Below, piece by piece: positions 1-5,932 of a stretch of DNA of 5,932 nt; the stretch's first letter is position 1; the number at the start of each line of letters is the position of its first letter. The notes below the pieces were generated by a model. It did not search any database. It saw nothing but the letters and a program-made list of their open reading frames with translations, and had not been told where the DNA came from. The position numbers were made by a program, and so were the translations under genes. This DNA comes from UBA6901 sp964355495 (lineage in GTDB: Bacteria > Pseudomonadota > Gammaproteobacteria > Acidiferrobacterales > UBA6901), in assembly GCA_964355495.1 (NCBI GenBank), contig CAYHES010000161.1:1-5932 (forward strand). The letters are read 5' to 3'.

Positions 1-126
1 AGGGAGAAGGGACCATATAGCTGCTGGCGTGCACTATTTACTGTTCTCCCCTGTAAGGTAAGCGCCATTCGGTCAGGAGATAATTAAAGTCTTTGTCGTG
101 CCATTGCGCTGGAACGGATGCGGGTA

Positions 127-138
127 GATCAATTGATC
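127..138. promoter_or_regulatory. 12-base perfect palindrome, possible operator
   Basis: GATCAATTGATC reads the same on both strands. Its centre lies about 48 bases upstream of the transcription start predicted from the promoter at 145-173, a position compatible with an activator or response regulator contacting RNA polymerase. It does not match the CusR or CueR operator patterns I know. The regulatory role is inference from symmetry and position only; a chance palindrome is possible. Confidence 0.25.
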
Positions 139-144
139 CACATC

Positions 145-173
145 ATGACAACTCCACCATACTGGCCTATGAT
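145..173 (+). promoter_or_regulatory. Sigma-70-like promoter of the efflux operon
   Basis: A -35 element ATGACA (145-150, five of six to consensus) and a -10 element TATGAT (168-173, five of six) are separated by the optimal 17 bases. The start of transcription would fall at about 179-182, on the ATG of the first gene at 181, so the message may be leaderless. The 17-base spacer argues against a MerR/CueR-type promoter, which normally has 19-20 bases and a dyad inside the spacer. The elements are visible in the sequence; activity is inferred. Confidence 0.5.
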
Positions 174-180
174 GTAAAGC

Positions 181-570
181 ATGCTGGGCCTCTCCCGCAA
201 AACCCGTTTCCGCACCACGCAGACATTGCTCGCGTTGATGGGCAGTCTATGGCTGCTCGCGGCGGCCGCGCCGTGCGTGATGGCCGCGCCCCATTGCCCG
301 CCGGACATGGCCGGCGACTGCCCGTCGATGGATCATCCGGGCCAGTCCGCGGCCAATGATTGCGATGCACTCATGGCCGTGGACTGCCAGAGCTCCGGCG
401 AGCAGCGGCTCGCGGCGGCCACCCCGATCATGGATTTCTCCGTCGTCCCGGTGCGGCTGCATGGCCTGCCGCCGGCGGCGGCATTGCCCACCGCACACAC
501 CCCCGACCGTTATGCAACGGTCATACTTTCTCCCCCGCTTAACCTGCAACACGCGGTGCTCCTGATCTAG
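181..570 (+). CDS. Small exported Cys/Met/His-rich protein, probable metal-associated periplasmic protein
   Basis: The 129-residue product has a basic N-terminus (R6, K7, R9, R11), a hydrophobic segment at about 15-31 and a likely signal peptidase site near residues 34-36, which suggests export. The next stretch is rich in soft-metal ligands: Cys32, 39, 47, 61 and 69, His38 and 52, and Met34, 43, 50 and 65, several in the pattern C-P-x-M or M-x-x-x-C. The rest is Ala/Pro-rich and ends in a short hydrophobic tail. I do not recognise a named family with certainty; small Cys/Met-rich proteins of this kind do occur ahead of Cus-type genes. An in-frame TAA at 175-177 makes 181 the earliest ATG, and no Shine-Dalgarno precedes it. 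The channel gene follows after 49 bases, so they are probably co-transcribed. A role in periplasmic copper or silver binding is inference from composition and context; the Cys residues could instead form disulfides. Confidence 0.7.
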   Translation: MLGLSRKTRFRTTQTLLALMGSLWLLAAAAPCVMAAPHCPPDMAGDCPSMDHPGQSAANDCDALMAVDCQSSGEQRLAAATPIMDFSVVPVRLHGLPPAAALPTAHTPDRYATVILSPPLNLQHAVLLI

Positions 571-619
571 CCGTCGCTTTCTTTCGTCGCTGTTCAACGG
601 ACAAAGAAGGAGATGGCCT

Positions 620-1867
620 ATGTTGTTATTACCGTGGTACTCCCTGACCGGGATGGTTCTGATTTTCCAGCTGCTGGCTGCCGCCAGTGCGCGCGCCGAC
701 GATGTGTTGCTGACACTGACACAGGCCGAATCGCTGGCGCAAACCCATGCGCCCTGGCTCGCGCACCACCGCACCAATGCGAGCGCGGCCGCCGAGCGCG
801 CGGTGTATGCGGGCCGGCTGCCCGACCCGCAACTGGTGCTCGGCGCGCTCAATGTGCCGACCGATACCTGGAAGTTCGACCAGGAAGACATGACCATGGC
901 CATGGTCGGCCTGCGCCAGAGCTTCCCGCCCGGCGACACCCTCGCGCTCCGGGGCCGGCGCGCGCAGCAGGAGCTGACGCGCGAAGAGGCCAAAATCGAG
1001 GCCGAGCGCCGCCTGCTGCTTAAACAGGTTCGCCAGGCCTGGCTCGAGCTGTACTTCCAGGAGGAATCCCTGCGGCAATTGCAGGAGCTGCGCCGTCTGC
1101 AAGGCAAACAACTCGAAGCCGCCGAGGGCCGCTACCGCGCGGCCGCGGACATGCAGCAGGTGGTGATCCGCGCACGCCAGGCGCTCGCGCGCGTCAACGA
1201 GCGCGAGCCGATGCTCAAGGCGCAGGTCGCGCGCACCCGGGCGCAGCTCGGGCGCTGGATCGGCAGCGCGGCGGCGCAGCCATTGCCGGCCGCGCTGCCG
1301 GTGCTGCCGGCACCGGCAACGGACTTCGACGCTGCGCGTCATCCCGAATGGCTCGCCAGCGCGGCGATGCTCGAGGGCGCGCGCCTCGAAGTGGACATGG
1401 CGCGCCAGGACTACAAACCCGCCTGGATGCTCGATCTCTCCTACGGCCTGCGCCGCCCGATGCCGGACGGCACCGAGCGGCCCAACATGGCGACCGCCAT
1501 GGTGACGCTCGACCTGCCGGTGTTCCGCGCCAAGCGCCAGGACCGGCGCCTCGCCGAGAAACAGGCCATGGAGAGCGGCGCGCGTTTCGAGAGCGAGGAC
1601 AAACGCCGCGAACTGGAGGCCATGCACCAGTCCATGCGCGCCGAATACGATGCGCTCGCCGAACGTGCCAGGATCTTCGATGAGCAACTGCTGCCCGCCA
1701 TGCGCCGTGAGGCACAAACAACCATCGCCGGTTTCGCGCGCGATCAGGCCGAATACCGCGATGCGCAAATGAAAGTGCTCGATACCGAACTGGAATACAC
1801 GCGCGTGCGCGTGGACCTCGCCAAGACCCAGGCGGAACTTTTGTATCTCAGCGGAGAACAGCCATGA
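620..1867 (+). CDS. cusC: CusC-like TolC-family outer-membrane efflux channel
   Basis: This 415-residue protein is the outer-membrane exit duct of a tripartite metal efflux system. A signal peptide (hydrophobic 12-24) ends in A-R-A at 24-26, giving a mature start at D27. Two outer-membrane-efflux repeats follow, at roughly 33-215 and 235-410. Each has long charged, Ala/Leu-rich helices (about 112-210 and 310-410) typical of the periplasmic coiled-coil tunnel. The motifs around F102-P103 to L110 and T297-L-D-L-P-V-F302 mark strand-helix transitions typical of the family. Length is normal, with no gap. There is no lipobox cysteine at the cleavage site, unlike E. coli CusC, which is a lipoprotein. 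The start is fixed by AAGGAG at 607-612, seven bases before the ATG. The stop overlaps the adaptor start by ATGA, indicating translational coupling. The TolC family is near certain; the Cus assignment rests on the neighbouring pump. Confidence 0.9.
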   Translation: MLLLPWYSLTGMVLIFQLLAAASARADDVLLTLTQAESLAQTHAPWLAHHRTNASAAAERAVYAGRLPDPQLVLGALNVPTDTWKFDQEDMTMAMVGLRQSFPPGDTLALRGRRAQQELTREEAKIEAERRLLLKQVRQAWLELYFQEESLRQLQELRRLQGKQLEAAEGRYRAAADMQQVVIRARQALARVNEREPMLKAQVARTRAQLGRWIGSAAAQPLPAALPVLPAPATDFDAARHPEWLASAAMLEGARLEVDMARQDYKPAWMLDLSYGLRRPMPDGTERPNMATAMVTLDLPVFRAKRQDRRLAEKQAMESGARFESEDKRRELEAMHQSMRAEYDALAERARIFDEQLLPAMRREAQTTIAGFARDQAEYRDAQMKVLDTELEYTRVRVDLAKTQAELLYLSGEQP

Positions 1868-2574
1868 ATGACGAGACGAACGCAGCGAAGCTCAGCTTAC
1901 GGACTTTGTTTCGACAAAGACATGTGTGGGCTTCATTTACGAACCGTAAACAATCAGTCGCTGCCGGCATAATCGCCGTCGCCGCCCTTGCCGCCGTGGC
2001 GGGTGCAACCTGGTATTTCCTGGCCTCGAAACAGGAGGCGCCCATGGCCACGGCCGGTTCGGAAAACCAGGAGCGCAAGGTGCTGTACTGGACCGACCCG
2101 ATGGTCCCAGGCTTCAAGTCCGACAAACCCGGCAAGTCGCCATTCATGGACATGGAGATGGTGCCGGTTTATGCCGATGATGCCGGCGCGACAACCGTCA
2201 GCGTGCGGCCTGAGATTGTGCAAAGCCTGGGCGTGCGCACCTACACGGTGGAACGCGGCAGCCGGACGATTTCCATCCCACTCGAGGCGCTGATCCGCAC
2301 CGGCACACGCAACGCCGTGGTGCTGGCACTCGGCGCCGGACGTTTCCAGCCGGTGGACGTGACACCCGGCGCCGAGTCGGGCGACTGGGTCGAGATCCGC
2401 CAAGGCATCAAGGCGGGTGACGTGGTGGTGACCTCCGGGCAGTTTCTGATCGACTCCGAGGCGAGCGTGCGTGCGAGCTTTGCGCGCATGCAGTCCGAGC
2501 AGCCCGCTACGCCCGCGGACCCCAAGGCTGCCACGCCGGCACCCGCTGGAGCGAATCCACATGCGGGACACTAA
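1864..2574 (+). CDS. cusB: CusB-like periplasmic adaptor with large internal in-frame deletion
   Basis: CusB-type membrane-fusion proteins link the RND pump to the outer-membrane channel and hand Cu(I)/Ag(I) to the pump. The product has a 30-residue basic N-terminal extension, one membrane anchor (about 32-53), and a heavy-metal-binding domain at about 73-104. Y75-W-T-D-P-M80 and K91-S-P-F-M-D-M97 correspond to the three metal-binding methionines of E. coli CusB. The start of the first beta domain follows (112-134). At about residues 131-137 the sequence jumps to the C-terminal membrane-proximal domain (I136-S-I-P-L-E-A-L-I to about 205) and ends in a Pro/Ala-rich tail with H233 and H236. The lipoyl domain, alpha-hairpin and most of the beta-barrel are absent: 236 residues against about 400 in E. 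coli CusB. The reading frame is intact with no stop or frameshift. GGAG at 1853-1856 and the ATGA overlap with cusC set the start. It may be non-functional as an adaptor, or retain metal transfer; an assembly error is also possible. Confidence 0.85.
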   Translation: MNDETNAAKLSLRTLFRQRHVWASFTNRKQSVAAGIIAVAALAAVAGATWYFLASKQEAPMATAGSENQERKVLYWTDPMVPGFKSDKPGKSPFMDMEMVPVYADDAGATTVSVRPEIVQSLGVRTYTVERGSRTISIPLEALIRTGTRNAVVLALGAGRFQPVDVTPGAESGDWVEIRQGIKAGDVVVTSGQFLIDSEASVRASFARMQSEQPATPADPKAATPAPAGANPHAGH

Positions 2575-2598
2575 AGAAGCTTTGAGTAAGTCCATTGC

Positions 2599-2672
2599 CG
2601 TCATGCCAGCGAAAGCTGGCATCCAGAGAGGCTCATTTAAACCGCTGGATTCCGGCTTTCGCCGGAATGACG
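2599..2672. repeat. REPIN-like inverted repeat pair between adaptor and pump genes
   Basis: Two 28-base arms (2599-2626 and 2645-2672) are inverted copies of each other at 24 of 28 positions, separated by an 18-base spacer. Each arm is itself a perfect hairpin: an 8-bp stem 2603-2610/2615-2622 with loop GAAA, and an 8-bp stem 2649-2656/2661-2668 with loop TTTC (GAAA on the other strand). The four differences between arms fall in two base pairs and keep pairing. Short repeats of this type, with CCGGCGAAAGCCGG cores, are scattered through many beta- and gammaproteobacterial genomes. No T-run follows, so it is not an ordinary intrinsic terminator. I see no clear target duplication. It lacks the GTAG head of classical REPs, so REPIN-like is a description and not a family assignment. 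Confidence 0.8.
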
Positions 2673-2718
2673 AGGTTGGAATAAGTGTATTTGTTCAGAG
2701 CTTCCCCAGGAGCACGCC

Positions 2719-2796
2719 ATGATCGCGCCAACTGACGTTGTCTCCCTCACCCCTTGCCCTCTCCCGCTGTCGCGGGAGAGGGGGAGTAGGAAATAA
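2719..2796 (+). other. 25-codon mini-ORF with strong SD, possible displaced old cusA start
   Basis: AGGAG at 2708-2712 stands six bases before an ATG at 2719. That ATG opens a 25-codon frame ending in TAA at 2794-2796, four bases before the pump ATG. It begins M-I-A, like the start of many CusA proteins, and then runs into the repeat at 2741-2786, whose translation supplies most of the peptide. This suggests an earlier pump start separated from its gene by repeat insertion, or a leader peptide whose translation feeds ribosomes to the pump start. The peptide is unlikely to have its own function. Confidence 0.35.
2741..2786. repeat. Palindromic CCCTCTCCCGC repeat just upstream of cusA
   Basis: A perfect 11-bp stem (CCCTCTCCCGC at 2757-2767 against 2772-2782) closes a 4-base loop TGTC, preceded by a C/T-rich flank (2741-2755) and followed by GGAG. 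It resembles the CCCTCTCCC/GGGAGAGGG intergenic repeats widespread in proteobacteria. The hairpin ends 18 bases before the pump ATG and would form in the messenger RNA right beside its ribosome-binding region. No T-run follows, so a terminator role is unlikely. Confidence 0.7.
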
Positions 2797-2800
2797 ACCC

Positions 2801-5800
2801 ATGATTACCACAATCATCCGCTGGTCGCTCGACAACCGTTTTCTGGTGCTGCTCGTCACCGCCCTGCTCACGGCCGCGGGCATCTATGCCGTGGCGCGCA
2901 CGCCGCTCGATGCCATCCCGGATCTGTCCGATGTGCAGGTCATTATCAAGACCAATTACCCGGGCCAGGCACCGCAGGTGGTGGAGGACCAGGTCACCTA
3001 CCCGCTCGCCACCGCCATGCTGTCGGTGCCGGGCGCGACCACGGTGCGCGGCTATTCCCTGTTCGGCGATTCCTTCGTGTACATCCTGTTCAAGGACGGC
3101 ACCGATATTTACTGGGCGCGCTCGCGCGTGCTGGAGTATCTCTCGCAGGTCATCCCGCGCCTGCCGCGCGCCGCCAAGCCGGCGCTCGGGCCGGACGCCA
3201 CCGGCGTCGGCTGGGTATACGAGTACGCACTGGTGGACCGCAGCGGCAAGCACGACTTGGCGCAACTGCGCGCATTGCAGGACTGGTTCCTGAAATACGA
3301 GCTGCGCACCGTACCGGGCGTGTCCGAAGTCGCGGCGGTCGGCGGCATGGTCAAGCAATACCAGATTGTCGTGGACCCGGCCAAGCTGCGCGCCTACCGG
3401 CTGACGCTGCCGGACGTGCGCATGGCGGTCGAGAAAGGCAACCAGGAATCGGGCGGCGCGGTGATCGAACTGGCCGAGGCCGAGTACATGATCCGCGTGC
3501 GCGGCTATGTGCAGAGCCTCAAGGACCTGCGCGCCATTCCCCTCGGCCTCACCTCAAGTGGCACGCCGATCCGCCTGGAGCAGATCGCCGAGGTTCGCTT
3601 CGGTCCCGAGATGCGCCGCGGCATCGCCGAACTGAATGGCGAGGGCGAAGTCGCGGGCGGCATTATCGTCATGCGCCACGGCGAGAATGCGCTGACCACG
3701 ATCAAGGCGGTGAAACAAAAACTCGACGTCCTGAAAAAGAGCCTGCCGCAGGGCGTGGAGATCGTTACCACCTACGACCGTTCCGATCTCATCCAGCGTG
3801 CGATCCGCAACCTGAGCGGCACGCTCGCCGAGGAATTCGCGATTGTCGCGCTGGTGTGCCTGGCGTTCCTGTTTCACCTGCGCTCGGCGCTGGTCGCCAT
3901 CGTGATGCTGCCGATCGGCATTCTGGTCGCCTTCATCGTGATGCACGGCCAGGGCATCAACGCCAACATCATGTCTCTCGGCGGCATCGCCATTGCCATC
4001 GGCGCCATGGTGGACGCCGCCATTGTCATGATCGAGAACGTACACAAGCATTTCGAGCGCGCGGGCGTCACCGACCAGAACCGCTGGCAACTGGTGCGCC
4101 AGGCCAGCGAAGAGGTCGGACCGCCGCTGTTCTTCTCGCTGCTGATTATCACCGTCAGCTTCCTGCCGGTGTTCGCTCTGCAGGCGCAGGAAGGCCGGCT
4201 GTTTGCGCCGCTCGCCTACACCAAGACCTACGCCATGGCGGCCGCCGCCGGGTTGTCGGTAACACTGGTGCCGGTACTCATGGGCTATCTCATCCGCGGC
4301 CACATTCGCCCGGAACAGGACAACCCGCTCAACCGCTGGCTGCTCAACGCCTACCGCCCGCTGCTCGACTGGGTACTGGCGCGCCCCAGGCAGATACTGG
4401 CCGCCGCCTTCGTGCTGATCGCGCTCGGCGCGATTCCGGTAATGAAGGTCGGCACCGAGTTCATGCCGGACATGGACGAAGGCGACCTGCTGTACATGCC
4501 CACCACCCTGCCCGGCCTTTCCGCCGGCAAGGCGCAGCAACTGCTGCAACAGACCGACCGGCTGCTGAAAACCCTGCCCGAGGTCAGGACCGTGTTCGGC
4601 AAGGCCGGGCGCGCGGAAACCGCCACCGACCCGGCGCCGCTGTCCATGTTCGAGACCGTCATCCAGCTCAAGCCAAAATCAGAATGGCGCGCGGGCATGA
4701 CCACGGAAAAACTGATTGCGGAAATGTACGAGCTGGTGAAGTTTCCGGGGCTGTCGAATGTCATCGTGCCGCCGATCAAGACGCGCATCGACATGCTCAC
4801 CACCGGCATCCGCACGCCGGTCGGCATCAAGATCATGGGGCCGCAACTGGCGACCATCGAATCGGTCGGGCGCGAGATCGAGCAGGTCATGCGCGCCATT
4901 CCCGGCACCAGTTCGGTGTACGCCGAGCGCCTGACCGGCGCGCGCTACGTGGACGTGCGCATCGACCGCCCGCGCGCGGCGCGCTTCGGGCTCAACATCA
5001 TGGACATTCAGGACACGGTCGAGACCGCGGTCGGCGGCATGAACGTGACCGAGGCCGTCGAGGGGCGTGAGCGATATCCTGTGAGCCTGCGCTACCCGGC
5101 CGACCTGCGCGATTCACCCACGCGGCTGCGGCAACTGTCCATTCCGACCCAGAGCGGCACGCCCCTTGCGTTGGGGGATGTCGCGGACGTGCGCATCACC
5201 GACGGCCCGGACATGATCCGCAGCGAGAACGCGCGCCTCTCGGGCTGGATCTACATCGACTTCCGCGACCGCGACATCGGCTCCTACGTCGCCGACGCGC
5301 AGAAGGCGGTGGCGGACAAGGTGAAGCTGCCGCCCGGCTATACGATCGTCTGGTCGGGCCAGTATGAATACCTGCAACGCGCCATGGAGCGGCTGACCGT
5401 GGTCGTGCCGTTCACGCTGGTGATCATCCTGTTCCTGCTGTATCTGAATTTCCGCAACGGCATGGAAGTGCTCATCATCGTCACTACGCTGCCGCTCGCG
5501 CTGGTCGGCGGCTTCTGGCTGCTGTACCTGCTCGGCTACAACCTCTCGGTCGCGGTGGCGGTGGGCTTCATCGCGCTCGGCGGCGTCGCGGTCGAGATCG
5601 GCGTGGTGATGCTCACCTATCTCGATCAGGCCATGCAGCGCCGCCGCGAGGCGCGCGCGGCGAAGAAACAGAAACTCACGACCGACGACGTGCGCGCCGC
5701 CGTGATCGAAGGCGCGCTGTTGCGCATCCGCCCGGTGACCATGACCAAGGTGGCCATTATCGCGGGACTGTTGCCGATCCTGTGGAGCAGCGGCAGCGGT

Positions 5801-5926
5801 TCCGAGGCCATGGGCCGCATTGCCGCGCCCATGGTCGGCGGCATGCTGAGCGTCGCGGTGCTGACACTGGCGGTAATACCGGCGGCCTATCTGCTGTGGC
5901 AAGAATTCCGGTTGCGACGCGGTTAG
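2801..5926 (+). CDS. cusA: CusA-like RND-family copper/silver efflux pump (HME-RND)
   Basis: This 1041-residue inner-membrane proton-driven pump exports Cu(I)/Ag(I) through the CusCBA complex. It has normal family length and the RND plan of twelve membrane segments: TM1 at about 14-32, a first periplasmic loop, a TM block at about 345-510, a second loop, and a TM block at about 865-1035. The metal-site methionine triad is present at M566 (L-L-Y-M-P), M616 (P-L-S-M-F) and M665 (R-I-D-M-L), matching E. coli CusA M573, M623 and M672 with identical spacing. M391 and M403 of the membrane relay and D405 of the proton relay are in place, as is E932 (equivalent to E939). The position of E. coli K984 is V979, with K983 one turn later. 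Together these separate it from CzcA-type zinc/cobalt pumps. ATG 2801 is chosen because MI plus the R-W-S-L-D-N-R-F helix is the family start; an in-frame TTG at 2738 would only translate the upstream repeat. The ribosome site AGGA (2788-2791) is modest. The frame is intact throughout. Confidence 0.96.
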   Translation: MITTIIRWSLDNRFLVLLVTALLTAAGIYAVARTPLDAIPDLSDVQVIIKTNYPGQAPQVVEDQVTYPLATAMLSVPGATTVRGYSLFGDSFVYILFKDGTDIYWARSRVLEYLSQVIPRLPRAAKPALGPDATGVGWVYEYALVDRSGKHDLAQLRALQDWFLKYELRTVPGVSEVAAVGGMVKQYQIVVDPAKLRAYRLTLPDVRMAVEKGNQESGGAVIELAEAEYMIRVRGYVQSLKDLRAIPLGLTSSGTPIRLEQIAEVRFGPEMRRGIAELNGEGEVAGGIIVMRHGENALTTIKAVKQKLDVLKKSLPQGVEIVTTYDRSDLIQRAIRNLSGTLAEEFAIVALVCLAFLFHLRSALVAIVMLPIGILVAFIVMHGQGINANIMSLGGIAIAIGAMVDAAIVMIENVHKHFERAGVTDQNRWQLVRQASEEVGPPLFFSLLIITVSFLPVFALQAQEGRLFAPLAYTKTYAMAAAAGLSVTLVPVLMGYLIRGHIRPEQDNPLNRWLLNAYRPLLDWVLARPRQILAAAFVLIALGAIPVMKVGTEFMPDMDEGDLLYMPTTLPGLSAGKAQQLLQQTDRLLKTLPEVRTVFGKAGRAETATDPAPLSMFETVIQLKPKSEWRAGMTTEKLIAEMYELVKFPGLSNVIVPPIKTRIDMLTTGIRTPVGIKIMGPQLATIESVGREIEQVMRAIPGTSSVYAERLTGARYVDVRIDRPRAARFGLNIMDIQDTVETAVGGMNVTEAVEGRERYPVSLRYPADLRDSPTRLRQLSIPTQSGTPLALGDVADVRITDGPDMIRSENARLSGWIYIDFRDRDIGSYVADAQKAVADKVKLPPGYTIVWSGQYEYLQRAMERLTVVVPFTLVIILFLLYLNFRNGMEVLIIVTTLPLALVGGFWLLYLLGYNLSVAVAVGFIALGGVAVEIGVVMLTYLDQAMQRRREARAAKKQKLTTDDVRAAVIEGALLRIRPVTMTKVAIIAGLLPILWSSGSGSEAMGRIAAPMVGGMLSVAVLTLAVIPAAYLLWQEFRLRRG

Positions 5927-5932
5927 AGGCAC

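Noticed and set aside
2..50. 7-bp inverted repeat GGGAGAA/TTCTCCC (2-8 and 44-50) as a terminator
   Set aside because: The loop is 35 bases long and no T-run follows; a match this short is expected by chance.
145..152. ATGACAAC as a CusR box half-site
   Set aside because: The E. coli CusR box is a palindrome of ATGACAA; the second half is absent here, and the hexamer is better explained as the -35 element.
172..177. ATG-TAA start-stop pair just before the first gene
   Set aside because: It overlaps the -10 element and would lie upstream of the predicted transcription start, so it is probably not in the message.
247..1107. Minus-strand frame spanning the first gene, the 571-619 gap and the start of cusC
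   Set aside because: Arg/Ser/Cys-rich and without motifs; it lies opposite two supported genes and is best explained as an antisense artefact.
629..1768. Long open frame on the minus strand opposite cusC
   Set aside because: A shadow of GC-rich codon use: low-complexity Arg/Ala/His-rich composition, no family resemblance, and fully opposite a convincing TolC-family gene.
1864..2574. cusB broken by frameshift, with the missing core in another frame
   Set aside because: There is no room for it: the N-terminal and C-terminal domains are contiguous in one frame, and no extra bases encode a hairpin or lipoyl domain.
2603..2668. Hairpins after cusB as an intrinsic terminator ending the operon
   Set aside because: There is no T-run after either stem, the element matches dispersed repeats, and the pump gene follows on the same strand.
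2738..2800. Longer cusA starting at the in-frame TTG at 2738
   Set aside because: The added 21 residues are translation of the CCCTCTCCCGC repeat and have no counterpart at the CusA N-terminus; ATG 2801 gives the expected M-I start and normal length.
3554..4549. Long minus-strand open frames opposite cusA (also 5114-5932)
   Set aside because: His/Arg/Gln-rich products typical of antisense reading of GC-rich genes, with no recognisable domains.
1..5932. CRISPR array, tRNA, rRNA, transposase or a non-metal novel system
   Set aside because: No regularly spaced repeats, RNA gene patterns or transposase motifs were seen by eye; the coding content is accounted for by the metal efflux genes.

Overview
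The window looks like a chromosomal piece of a GC-rich proteobacterium, probably a gammaproteobacterium. The basis is the GC-rich codon use, the close match of the large pump to the Escherichia coli CusA type, and two kinds of palindromic intergenic repeat common in such genomes. The organism cannot be named from this sequence.

Layout, all on the + strand: a non-coding leader of about 180 bases with a good sigma-70-like promoter and a 12-base palindrome; a small exported Cys/Met/His-rich protein (181-570); a TolC/CusC-type outer-membrane channel (620-1867); a CusB-type periplasmic adaptor overlapping it by four bases (1864-2574); a 226-base gap holding two unrelated palindromic repeats and a mini-ORF; and a full-length CusA-type RND pump (2801-5926). 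The window ends six bases after the pump stop. No regulator, CusF-like chaperone or terminator lies inside it.

Together the genes form a Cus-type copper(I)/silver(I) efflux operon. The pump keeps the three-methionine metal site of CusA (M566, M616, M665) and the intramembrane aspartate D405. The adaptor keeps the three methionines of the CusB metal-receiving domain (M80, M95, M97).

The striking point is the adaptor. At 236 residues it is roughly 200 residues short: the N-terminal metal-binding domain runs directly, in frame, into the C-terminal membrane-proximal domain. The lipoyl domain, alpha-helical hairpin and most of the beta-barrel, which bridge pump and channel in known CusB, are missing. 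Either this is a broken pump, or it is a reduced adaptor working as a metal-transfer subunit beside another full-length adaptor, or it is an assembly error. Other points of interest are a possible leaderless start of the first gene, an inverted repeat pair with paired compensatory base changes, and a second SD-ATG that looks like a displaced old start of the pump gene.
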